Shown piece after piece: positions 1 through 6,349 of a stretch of 6,349 bases of DNA. Numbering within the stretch: position 1 is the stretch's first letter; each line of letters starts with the position of its first letter. A program made the position numbers and the translations under genes. The stretch is from Bacteroidales bacterium (GTDB lineage Bacteria > Bacteroidota > Bacteroidia > Bacteroidales > GCA-2748055), in NCBI GenBank assembly GCA_029934875.1, contig JAOZLK010000278.1:1-6349 (forward strand), read 5' to 3'. The notes under the pieces were generated by a model that was not told the DNA's origin, did not search any database, and saw only the letters and a list, made by a program, of their open reading frames with translations.

Positions 1-1
1 T

Positions 2-982
2 AATCATCCCGATAAGATACCGGTGGTCTATAACCCTTCAGCCGCAGGATTATATAAGCATGGGACGAAATTGCTGGATCTATTCAATGCGTATCCTCCG
101 GATAATCCGGTTGACTTTAATTCAATACCGGCTCCCTCTCCGGGAAGCATTAACAGTGAGGGAAAGTACTATGAAATCATCAGGGATGAATGGGGGACAG
201 AGTGGGAATACCTGATTTTCGGAGTTGCCGGACATCCCAAAAACTACCCGTTTGGAAGCTGGGAAGAGGCCCTGGATTATAGTTTTTCGCCTCCGTTGAT
301 TACGGTTCCTGCAAAGGATGAGGTCATCAATCACAGGGACAACTTTTTAATTTTTTCAGGCTGGACTTCCATTTTTGAAAAACTTCATGCCCTGCGTCCC
401 ATGGACGAAGTGTTAATGGATATTCTTACCGGAGACAAATATCTTATTTCCTTCCTCGACAGGATGGTTGAATTCTGGCTGGAGGTTACAGAAAATCTGA
501 TAAACAGCGGTGTGGATGTGATGGTTTTCGGAGATGATTGGGGCATGCAGCAAAGTCCGATGATTTCTCCGGACATATTCCGCGAGGTTTTCAAACCCCG
601 TTATCAAAAGCTGATGGAACCCATTCACCGGGCCGGACGAAGAACCTTCCTCCACTGTTGTGGATATATGGGGGATATTTTCGATGATTTTCTGGATCTT
701 GGTATCAATGGATTGTGGCCACAGATCACTCTCTATGAGAATGACCCGTCATTTACCCGGAAGTGTATTGATCACCGGGTGACCCTCTATATTCATCCCG
801 ACCGCCAGCAATTGATCCCCCTGGGAACACCAGCGGAAATAGAGAGGTCAATTGCCAATTATGCTGAAAAATATCATAAGATCGGAGGCGGAGCAATCTT
901 CTATGTGGAGATCGAAAATGATGCCCCTTTTGAAAATGTAAAAGCTTTAGTGGAATCTATTGATAAATACAGAACCCTGTAA
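2..982 (+). CDS. URO-D superfamily protein (uroporphyrinogen decarboxylase-like / corrinoid methyltransferase-like), 5' partial
   Basis: The frame is open to the left edge (Asn-His-Pro-Asp-Lys-Ile-Pro precedes the GTG at 23), so the true start lies upstream and that GTG is an internal Val codon. The visible part is 326 residues; relatives are usually around 340-380, so perhaps a few dozen residues are missing. Family signs are a GDDWG motif at visible residues 177-181 followed by an 'ISPDIFREVFKPRY' block, and LHCCG at about 217-221, corresponding to the His/Cys region that binds zinc in MtaA-type methyltransferases. A GGG motif lies close to the C terminus. True HemE makes coproporphyrinogen III, but this divergent branch is common beside sugar-catabolism genes and its reaction is mostly unknown; methyl transfer is one possibility. 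No signal peptide can be judged. It ends 3 bp before the sulfatase gene, which suggests co-transcription. Fold assignment is confident; function is not. Confidence 0.85.
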   Translation, partial: NHPDKIPVVYNPSAAGLYKHGTKLLDLFNAYPPDNPVDFNSIPAPSPGSINSEGKYYEIIRDEWGTEWEYLIFGVAGHPKNYPFGSWEEALDYSFSPPLITVPAKDEVINHRDNFLIFSGWTSIFEKLHALRPMDEVLMDILTGDKYLISFLDRMVEFWLEVTENLINSGVDVMVFGDDWGMQQSPMISPDIFREVFKPRYQKLMEPIHRAGRRTFLHCCGYMGDIFDDFLDLGINGLWPQITLYENDPSFTRKCIDHRVTLYIHPDRQQLIPLGTPAEIERSIANYAEKYHKIGGGAIFYVEIENDAPFENVKALVESIDKYRTL

Positions 983-985
983 AAA

Positions 986-2416
986 ATGAAAATCAAACAG
1001 CAATCATTCGTTGTAGTGGCGGGCATAGGAGCAATACTTCTGTCTCTATTGTTGCCCGGTTGCACGCCACCTCCAAAACCGGAACAAAGGCCAAATGTAA
1101 TTTTCCTTCTAATTGATGATCAACGCAACACCTCCCTGGGATGTGCGGGTCATCCCATTATTAAAACCCCTGTGATTGATGATCTGGCAGGCCATGGAGT
1201 GCGCTTCAGCAATGCTTTTGTTACTACATCTATCTGTGCTGCCAGCCGTGCCTCCATATTTACCGGGATGCATGAAAGAACCCATCAATTTACCTTTAAC
1301 ACCAAACCTCTGTCGCAGGAGTACCTGAATACAAGTTATCCGGTCTTGCTGAGAGAAGCAGGTTATCACACCGGATTTATCGGAAAATTTGGTGTTGAGG
1401 TGGAAGGTTATCAGCCACATGAGTTATTTGATAGTTTCAGGGCTCTTGGTAGATGGATGTATTTCAAGAAGCAGCAGGATGGGTCTGAAAGACATATTAC
1501 CGAGTTAATGGGTGATTATGCAGGGGATTTCTTAAAAAACGTACCGGATGGAGAGCCATTCTGTCTTTCACTGAGTTTTAATGCATCACATGCTGAAGAT
1601 GCGGATAAGGAGAATCATTTCCCATGGCCAAAGGCTGTGGATGGGATGTACGAGGATGTGGAGATTCCCGAACCCCGCCTTTCTGATCCGGCGATATATG
1701 AGGCTCAACCGGATTTTCTTAAAAATTCCATAAACAGGGATCGCTATTACTGGAGATGGGATACGCCTGAAAAGTATCAAAAGAATATGCGCGCCTATTT
1801 TCGCATGATCAGCGGAGTTGACAGGGTGATTGGCCGCATCAGGGATGAATTGAAACAAAATGGTCAGGATGAAAATACAGTAATCATCTATCTGGGTGAT
1901 AATGGATACTATATGGGCGATCGCGGATTTGCCGGAAAATGGTCACATTACGAGGAGTCATTGCGTGTTCCGCTTATCATTTACGATCCACGTTTACCTG
2001 AACAGCAGCGTGGAAAGGTGCAGGATAAAATGGCGCTGAATATTGATGTTCCCTCAACAATTCTGGATATATGCGGGCTTGACATCCCTGAACAATATGA
2101 AGGACAGAATCTCACACCGCTTGTTCAGGGTGAAGATATGAGTGATTGGCGGAATGATTTTTTCTGTGAGCATTTAATGGAGACTCCAAGCATACCAAAG
2201 TGGGAGGGAATACGGCATGAAAGATATGTATATGCCCGTTACTTTGAACAGGACCCGGCTTATGAATTCCTTCATGATCTGGAGACCGACCCTGATCAGT
2301 TAAAGAATTATGCCTCTGATCCGGATTACTTATCAAAACTGGAGGAGATGCGTAGTCGTTGTGATGCGTTAAAAAGCGAATATGAATCTAACAGAATTGA
2401 AAAAATAGTCAAATGA
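986..2416 (+). CDS. S1-family formylglycine-dependent sulfatase, lipoprotein
   Basis: Predicted to hydrolyse sulfate esters on a carbohydrate outside the cytoplasm. The 476-residue product begins with a lipoprotein signal (hydrophobic stretch about 8-23, lipobox LPGC, acylated Cys26). The alkaline-phosphatase-like fold follows: the metal-binding pair Asp44-Asp45 after RPNVIFLLI, then the maturation motif Cys84-Ala-Ala-Ser-Arg88, where Cys84 would become formylglycine. Further candidate active-site residues are Lys134 (FIGKFG), His202 (NASHAED), Asp305-Asn306 (LGDNG) and Lys318 (GKWSHYEES). The C-terminal part, with HDLETDP near 430-436, is the usual small sulfatase C-terminal subdomain, so the protein looks full length. 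The motif has Ala where the classical CxPSR has Pro, an accepted variant. The ATG at 986 is chosen because it begins the signal peptide; no clear Shine-Dalgarno precedes it. The stop overlaps the GH127 start by 4 bp. Sulfatase subfamily and position specificity cannot be assigned by eye. Confidence 0.95.
   Translation: MKIKQQSFVVVAGIGAILLSLLLPGCTPPPKPEQRPNVIFLLIDDQRNTSLGCAGHPIIKTPVIDDLAGHGVRFSNAFVTTSICAASRASIFTGMHERTHQFTFNTKPLSQEYLNTSYPVLLREAGYHTGFIGKFGVEVEGYQPHELFDSFRALGRWMYFKKQQDGSERHITELMGDYAGDFLKNVPDGEPFCLSLSFNASHAEDADKENHFPWPKAVDGMYEDVEIPEPRLSDPAIYEAQPDFLKNSINRDRYYWRWDTPEKYQKNMRAYFRMISGVDRVIGRIRDELKQNGQDENTVIIYLGDNGYYMGDRGFAGKWSHYEESLRVPLIIYDPRLPEQQRGKVQDKMALNIDVPSTILDICGLDIPEQYEGQNLTPLVQGEDMSDWRNDFFCEHLMETPSIPKWEGIRHERYVYARYFEQDPAYEFLHDLETDPDQLKNYASDPDYLSKLEEMRSRCDALKSEYESNRIEKIVK
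2413..2416 (+). other. ATGA stop/start overlap coupling sulfatase and GH127 genes
   Basis: The GH127 start codon ATG (2413-2415) overlaps the TGA stop of the sulfatase (2414-2416). Such overlaps usually mean that ribosomes finishing the first gene re-initiate on the second. No good Shine-Dalgarno is visible in the A-rich end of the sulfatase gene, which fits either coupling or the weak use of Shine-Dalgarno sequences known in Bacteroidota. Confidence 0.8.
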
Positions 2417-4353
2417 GATTCTTTATAATTGTTATTTGTCTGCCTTTATTATTGCTGATAAATGCTTGCCATTCCGCCGGTACAAAAAAGGATTATCCAA
2501 TTCATCCTGTTGCGTTTACAGATGTAAGTATTGATGACAATTTCTGGTCTCCCCGCCTGGAAACAAACCGCAAGGTAACAATACCTTACTGTTTCCAGCG
2601 CTGTGAAGAGACAGGCCGTATTGATAACTTTGCCATTGCCGGCGGATTAATGGAAGGCGAATATGAGGGTGCCCGTTTCAATGATTCAGATGTCTATAAA
2701 GTGATTGAAGGAGCGGCTTATTCGCTGAGTGTACATCCGGATCCGGCACTGGAAACGTACCTGGATGATTTAATCGCAAAAATTGCAGCAGCCCAGGAAG
2801 AGGATGGTTATTTGTCGACCCCGCGTACCATAATAAAAACTGGTCTGGCTGACCGGTTTAACGGGATGTATGGGAACGATGAACGCTGGTCCCGGTGCGA
2901 TCACGGACATGAGTTGTATTGTGTGGGACACCTGTATGAAGCTGCGGTGGCTCACTATTTGGCCACAGGGAAACGGACATTATTGGAGGTGGCGCTTCGC
3001 AACGCAGATTTGATATGCAGTGAATTCGGGCCCGGTAAAATACGCAATGTTCCTGGACATGAGGAGATCGAAATCGGGCTGGTTAAACTGTATCGTATTA
3101 CAGGTGCAGAAAGATACCTGAATACGGCCAGGTTTTTTATTGACGAACGGGGACATTACAACGGACGTGAGCCACACGGATATAAGAATGATGATAAGCA
3201 CTGTCAGGATCATAAACCTGTCATTGAACAGACCGAGCCGGTCGGGCATGTTGTCCGTGCCCTTTACCTTTATTCAGGTGTGGCAGATATTGCAGCCATA
3301 ACCGGAGATTCTTCCTATTTGAAACCGCTCAATACAATCTGGAACAACATTGTTGGTAAAAAGCTGTACCTGACCGGAAATATGGGCGTTCAGGATTATC
3401 ATGAAGGGTTTGGTGAAGATTATATGCTTCCCAATCTCAAAGCATATAACGAAACCTGTGCCGGAATTGGCAATGCAATGTGGAACCATCGAATGTTCCT
3501 TTTATCAGGAGATTCCAAATACCTGGACATTCTGGAGCGCGATCTTTATAATGGAATTTTATCCGGTGTGTCCCTGGAGGGGAATACCTTCTTCTATCCT
3601 AATCCCCTGGCTTCCGAGGGAGAATACAGACGTTCTCCATGGTTCCACTGTGCATGTTGCCCGACCAATATTGCCCGCTTTATGCCATCCATCCCAGGGT
3701 ATGTTTATGCTCATAGAGGAGATGCGGTATATGTTAATTTGTTTATCGCCGGGACCGGGCTTATCAATCTTCCCGGTAACCCTGTGAACCTTAAACAGGA
3801 AACAGAATATCCGTGGGAGGGAATGGTGAGAATAACTGTGGATCCTCAAAAATCGGATGAGTTTGGGATTAATATACGAATTCCCGGCTGGAGCCAGAAC
3901 AGGGTGGTTCCCTCTGATCTGTACACTTACATGGATCGAAATGAAGATCAGGTTACCCTGACTGTAAATGGTGGTAAGGTTGAAATTGAATTGGAAAATG
4001 GTTTTGCAGGTATAAGGCGTGTATGGGAAAAAGGCGATCTTATTGAAATGCACCTGCCCATGTCAATACGGAACGTATCAGCACACGCCGGTGTAAAAGA
4101 GGACCAGGGCAAAGTTGCACTGGAACGGGGACCCATTGTTTACTGCGCAGAGGGTATTGATAATAATGGCAAAGCACTTCAGCTTACTCTCCCTGAACAG
4201 CAGGATCTATCTGTTCAATACCTTCCGGAATTATTGAATGGTGTGGCTGTTATCTCAGATCAGCAAAATGAATTTATGGCAATTCCATATTTCGCATGGG
4301 CGCATCGCGGCGATTCTGAAATGGCAGTTTGGTTGAATGCCGATAGAAACTAA
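2413..4353 (+). CDS. Glycoside hydrolase family 127-like (DUF1680) beta-L-arabinofuranosidase, lipoprotein
   Basis: Predicted exo-acting retaining glycosidase that uses a zinc-bound cysteine as nucleophile; characterised GH127 members release beta-L-arabinofuranose, and some act on other plant-type sugars. The 646-residue length is typical. The N terminus is a short lipoprotein signal (hydrophobic residues 3-16, LINAC with Cys19). The catalytic (alpha/alpha)6-barrel region starts with the 'VSIDDNFWSPRLETNR' block at about 38-53 and the DSDVYKVIEGAAYSL helix at 91-105. Active-site residues match Bifidobacterium HypBA1: Glu331 (YHEGFGEDY; acid/base), Glu347 and Cys349 (YNETCAGIG), and Cys415-Cys416 (FHCACCPTN). 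Glu331 and Glu347 are 16 residues apart, as are Glu322 and Glu338 of HypBA1. A beta-sandwich C-terminal part follows (INIRIPGWS at about 487-494, ERGPIVYCAE at 571-580). The ATG overlaps the sulfatase stop (ATGA), favouring translational coupling. Family is near certain; the substrate is inferred. Confidence 0.95.
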   Translation: MRFFIIVICLPLLLLINACHSAGTKKDYPIHPVAFTDVSIDDNFWSPRLETNRKVTIPYCFQRCEETGRIDNFAIAGGLMEGEYEGARFNDSDVYKVIEGAAYSLSVHPDPALETYLDDLIAKIAAAQEEDGYLSTPRTIIKTGLADRFNGMYGNDERWSRCDHGHELYCVGHLYEAAVAHYLATGKRTLLEVALRNADLICSEFGPGKIRNVPGHEEIEIGLVKLYRITGAERYLNTARFFIDERGHYNGREPHGYKNDDKHCQDHKPVIEQTEPVGHVVRALYLYSGVADIAAITGDSSYLKPLNTIWNNIVGKKLYLTGNMGVQDYHEGFGEDYMLPNLKAYNETCAGIGNAMWNHRMFLLSGDSKYLDILERDLYNGILSGVSLEGNTFFYPNPLASEGEYRRSPWFHCACCPTNIARFMPSIPGYVYAHRGDAVYVNLFIAGTGLINLPGNPVNLKQETEYPWEGMVRITVDPQKSDEFGINIRIPGWSQNRVVPSDLYTYMDRNEDQVTLTVNGGKVEIELENGFAGIRRVWEKGDLIEMHLPMSIRNVSAHAGVKEDQGKVALERGPIVYCAEGIDNNGKALQLTLPEQQDLSVQYLPELLNGVAVISDQQNEFMAIPYFAWAHRGDSEMAVWLNADRN

Positions 4354-4365
4354 AATATTATTGTT

Positions 4366-5115
4366 ATGAGACGCTTATTACTATTTCTTTTTATTATTTT
4401 GATTTGCCCGGTGTATGCCCAGGATAGCCTGGAAAGAGACTCACTGAGAAATATGCTGATTATCACCTGTCATCCCGACGACTGGGAGCTAAGCATGGCA
4501 GGTACAGCGTATATGCTCAAAGACAAATACAATATTCATGTTATCATTGCTTCTGACGGGGAGCGTGGTAACAGCAAAGAGCCTGATACGGATGTTGCTG
4601 CACTCAGGGTGGGACATGCCATGCAGTCAGCCGAAAAGATCCATGCGCAGAACCATTTCTTCAGGATGCCGGACGGCGAGATCTATGCCGATGAGGATGC
4701 TGTTCAGAGAACCGTCAAACTCCTGGAAGAGCTTGATCCTGCACTTATCTTTTTGCACTGGCCAATCGATAAACCCGATCATGCAGCTGCATCTGCAATG
4801 GCAATGATGGCCCTTTCTAAAACGGGGATGATGTACAACAGGGAGGTCTACTTTTTTGAAGTCGGACTATTGAATCATTTTACCCCTGATGTATATGTAG
4901 ATATTTCACCGGTATGGGATATAAAAAAGGAACTTGTCAGTATTCATGAACGTAATAAAGACCGCCCATTCGCAATGCATAGAATAGCTGAAAGGAGTTC
5001 AGTATATCATGGACGCACAAACCGCTGTAAGTACGCTGAGGCTTTCATACCACTTTTCCCCTTTTCCAATGTAAGATACAGGAACAGAATTGGATGTTCA
5101 TTACTTGATCTCTAG
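4366..5115 (+). CDS. Exported PIG-L/LmbE-family zinc-dependent deacetylase
   Basis: Members of this family remove N-acetyl groups from GlcNAc-containing substrates (GlcNAc-PI, GlcNAc-inositol in MshB, bacillithiol precursors), with zinc held by a His/Asp/His triad. Here the 249-residue product shows CHPDDWE at residues 35-41: His36 and Asp39 as zinc ligands, Asp38 as probable base. HWPIDKPDHAAA at 131-142 supplies the third ligand, His139. ASDGERGN (62-69) is another family block. Residues 1-18 form a Sec signal peptide with likely cleavage at VYA|QD, so the enzyme is predicted periplasmic, whereas classical MshB/BshB enzymes are cytosolic. The gene starts 12 bp after the GH127 stop with no obvious Shine-Dalgarno; the ATG at 4366 is fixed by the signal peptide. 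A role in deacetylating an amino sugar in the target glycan fits the context but is inference; the family also includes proteins of unknown substrate. Confidence 0.92.
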   Translation: MRRLLLFLFIILICPVYAQDSLERDSLRNMLIITCHPDDWELSMAGTAYMLKDKYNIHVIIASDGERGNSKEPDTDVAALRVGHAMQSAEKIHAQNHFFRMPDGEIYADEDAVQRTVKLLEELDPALIFLHWPIDKPDHAAASAMAMMALSKTGMMYNREVYFFEVGLLNHFTPDVYVDISPVWDIKKELVSIHERNKDRPFAMHRIAERSSVYHGRTNRCKYAEAFIPLFPFSNVRYRNRIGCSLLDL

Positions 5116-5146
5116 CATAAAGGACTCAATTAATAAAGAATTGGAA
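5116..5146 (+). other. 31-bp spacer and leader before ChbG/YdjC-like gene
   Basis: This is the longest gap between genes in the window if the next gene starts at 5147. It is AT-rich. It contains AAAGGA at about 5119-5124, too far upstream (over 20 bases) for ordinary Shine-Dalgarno use, and GGAA immediately before the ATG, which is too close. I see no hairpin with a T-tract, so nothing here argues for termination between the two deacetylase genes. Confidence 0.5.
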
Positions 5147-6034
5147 ATGAAGAAGTTTTTTGTGAATAGTATTTTACTTTCGGTTCTGTTTATGACTATC
5201 ATTTCCGCGCAGGAATCTGAAGAGATCAGGCTGCTTATTCAGGGTGATGATATTGGCATGAGTCATTCAATAAATGAAGCTTGTATTGCAGCTTACCAGG
5301 ATGGAGTGATGCGAACCGTTGAGATAATGGTTCCGTGTCCGTGGTACCCGGAGGCTGTAAAACTACTCATTGAGAATCCAGGGCTGGAAGTTGGGCTACA
5401 CCTGGTGCTAACCAGTGAATGGGAAGCATATAAATGGCGTCCACTAACGGATGCACCAAGTATAGTGGATCAAAATGGCTATTTCTTTCCAATGACATGG
5501 CCAAATAAGAACTATCCTGATAGCGTGGCTTTATTAAATGTCAATTGGGATTCAGAAGAGCTTGAAACAGAACTCAGAGCACAAATTGACCAGGCAATGA
5601 AGGACCTTCCCCGCATCAATCATCTCTCTTCTCACATGTATGTCTCTAACAGCTCACCGGAATTCGGGGAAATATTTGAAAAACTGGCTAATGAGTATAA
5701 TTTACGATTGATAGGTGATTTTAATGTTGAAAGAATCCCTTTCGGAGGGAAGGAGAAAAGCCCGGCAGAGAAGGAAGAGGAATTATTAAGGATAGTTGAG
5801 GAACTGGAACCTGGTACATGGATGCTGGTTGATCATCCTGGCTTTGATAACCCGGAAATGAGAGCATTGACTCATAAAGGTTATGAGAATGTTGCTGCTG
5901 ACCGGGCAGGTGTAACAGTAGCTTTTTCAAGTGAAAAGGTTAGGGAGCTTATTATTAGGAGGGGAATTAAACTAATAACATATCAGGATTTGTTGGATGA
6001 AGAAAAGTATGCTGGAGAAGCATTATTCGAATAA
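5147..6034 (+). CDS. Exported ChbG/YdjC-family carbohydrate deacetylase
   Basis: ChbG/YdjC proteins are metal-dependent deacetylases with a deformed TIM-barrel; E. coli ChbG removes one acetyl group from chitobiose-6-phosphate in the cytosol, and HpnK belongs to the same superfamily. From the ATG at 5147 the product has 295 residues. It shows the family's metal and catalytic motifs in order: QGDDIGMSHSIN (32-43, with Asp34-Asp35), GLHLVLT (83-89, His85), NHLSSHMY (158-165, His159 and His163) and LVDHPGF (227-233, His230). I chose 5147 over the in-frame ATG at 5090 because MKKFFVNSILL... gives a clean Sec signal peptide with likely cleavage at ISA|QE; the earlier start would add 19 polar residues before it and overlap the PIG-L gene by 26 bp. 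It is therefore a predicted periplasmic enzyme, unlike ChbG, and probably acts on an unphosphorylated oligosaccharide (inference). Confidence 0.92.
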   Translation: MKKFFVNSILLSVLFMTIISAQESEEIRLLIQGDDIGMSHSINEACIAAYQDGVMRTVEIMVPCPWYPEAVKLLIENPGLEVGLHLVLTSEWEAYKWRPLTDAPSIVDQNGYFFPMTWPNKNYPDSVALLNVNWDSEELETELRAQIDQAMKDLPRINHLSSHMYVSNSSPEFGEIFEKLANEYNLRLIGDFNVERIPFGGKEKSPAEKEEELLRIVEELEPGTWMLVDHPGFDNPEMRALTHKGYENVAADRAGVTVAFSSEKVRELIIRRGIKLITYQDLLDEEKYAGEALFE

Positions 6035-6042
6035 TACAGATT

Positions 6043-6349
6043 ATGAAACAAAAAGAGATTTTAAAAAAAGCCGGATATGGGATATTGGCTCTATTGGTGA
6101 TCAGTCTGACCATATTTGTTGTACAGGATCTATGGGCAAAAGAGAAACCCCAGCCACCTAACATCCTCTTCTGTATTTCTGATGATCAGTCCTGGCCTCA
6201 TACCTCCATCGGCGGATGTGAAGCTGTTCAGACACCAGGCTTTGACCGGATTGCCAGAGATGGTATTATGTTTAACCAGGCTTTTTGTGCCGCGCCGGCC
6301 TGTGATCCTTCACGAGCCGCCATTTTAACCGGACAGGATATTTGGCGGC
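6043..6349 (+). CDS. Second S1-family formylglycine sulfatase, 3' partial (N terminus only)
   Basis: Only the first 102 codons are visible; S1 sulfatases usually have about 450-550 residues, so most of the gene lies beyond the right edge. The ATG at 6043, 8 bp after the ChbG-like stop, starts a signal sequence: a basic N terminus (KQKEILKK), a hydrophobic core at about 12-28, and possible signal peptidase I cleavage at LWA|KE. No lipobox Cys is seen, unlike the first sulfatase. PPNILFCISDDQSWPHTS follows, with the metal-binding Asp47-Asp48. The canonical CxPSR motif is Cys87-Asp-Pro-Ser-Arg91 in 'APACDPSRAAILTG', where Cys87 is the predicted formylglycine precursor. The core motif differs from the upstream sulfatase (CAASR) and overall identity looks low, so this is a different sulfatase subfamily and probably removes a different sulfate group, not a tandem duplicate. 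The metal site in the C-terminal half cannot be checked here. Confidence 0.93.
   Translation, partial: MKQKEILKKAGYGILALLVISLTIFVVQDLWAKEKPQPPNILFCISDDQSWPHTSIGGCEAVQTPGFDRIARDGIMFNQAFCAAPACDPSRAAILTGQDIWR

Noticed and set aside
23..25. GTG as start codon of the first gene
   Set aside because: The frame continues open upstream to the window edge with family-like sequence (KIPVVYNPSAAGLY), and URO-D relatives are longer at the N terminus, so this is an internal valine.
3751..3782. GC-rich inverted repeat ACCGGG (3754-3759) / CCCGGT (3772-3777), possible terminator hairpin
   Set aside because: It lies in the middle of the GH127 coding region, has a 12-base loop and no T-tract after it, and is explained by ordinary codons (Gly-Thr-Gly ... 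Pro-Gly-Asn).
3401..3787. 128-codon + strand open frame inside the GH127 gene
   Set aside because: It overlaps the well-supported GH127 frame including its catalytic motifs, has no recognisable domain, and is a shadow frame.
3559..4053. 164-codon minus-strand open frame
   Set aside because: Antisense to the conserved GH127 gene; the translation has no family motif or plausible composition, so it is a by-product of codon bias on the opposite strand.
4538..4807. 89-codon + strand open frame within the PIG-L gene
   Set aside because: It sits out of frame across the PIG-L motifs (HWPIDKPDH region) and is low in recognisable features; a frameshifted shadow.
986..6349. A possible defence or toxin-antitoxin system, given the tight operon
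   Set aside because: Every gene has clear carbohydrate-active or enzyme-family motifs; there is no nuclease, ATPase, transmembrane effector or small regulator pair in the window.

Overview
This window is a tightly packed, single-direction run of six genes, all on the + strand. It has no RNA gene, CRISPR array or mobile element, and no non-coding gap longer than about 31 bases. It looks like part of an accessory carbohydrate-catabolism operon of a Gram-negative bacterium, most likely a member of the Bacteroidota; a PVC-group relative (Planctomycetes, Lentisphaerae, Kiritimatiellae) is less likely. The reasons are the moderate-to-low GC content, the general absence of strong Shine-Dalgarno sequences, signal peptides that end in A|Q, a lipobox on two of the enzymes, and the gene content (S1 sulfatases plus a glycoside hydrolase). 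The taxonomic call is inference only.

Layout: (1) 2-982, the 3' part of a gene for a URO-D-superfamily protein of the uroporphyrinogen decarboxylase / corrinoid methyltransferase fold, cut by the left edge; (2) 986-2416, an S1-type formylglycine sulfatase lipoprotein; (3) 2413-4353, a GH127-type (former DUF1680) beta-L-arabinofuranosidase-like lipoprotein with the full Cys/Glu zinc-thiolate active site; (4) 4366-5115, an exported PIG-L/LmbE-family zinc deacetylase; (5) 5147-6034, an exported ChbG/YdjC-family carbohydrate deacetylase; (6) 6043 to the right edge, the N-terminal third or less of a second formylglycine sulfatase. The junctions are 3 bp, a 4-bp ATGA overlap, 12 bp, 31 bp and 8 bp, so one transcript is the simplest reading. 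The promoter, regulator and any SusC/SusD-type uptake pair would lie outside the window.

Working together: five of the six products carry an export signal, so most of the chemistry is predicted to take place in the periplasm or on the cell surface. Two sulfatases would remove sulfate esters, the GH127 enzyme would release a terminal (probably L-arabinofuranose-like) sugar by a cysteine-nucleophile mechanism, and two unrelated deacetylase families could remove acetyl groups. Together this points to a sulfated, acetylated (possibly amino-sugar-containing) glycan with furanosidic side residues. The URO-D-like protein is the one product with no obvious hydrolytic role and is probably cytoplasmic, although its N terminus is not visible. 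The exact substrate cannot be read from the sequence. No radically new system is evident; the most noteworthy points are the pairing of two different exported deacetylase families and the linkage of a URO-D-like protein to sulfated-glycan genes.
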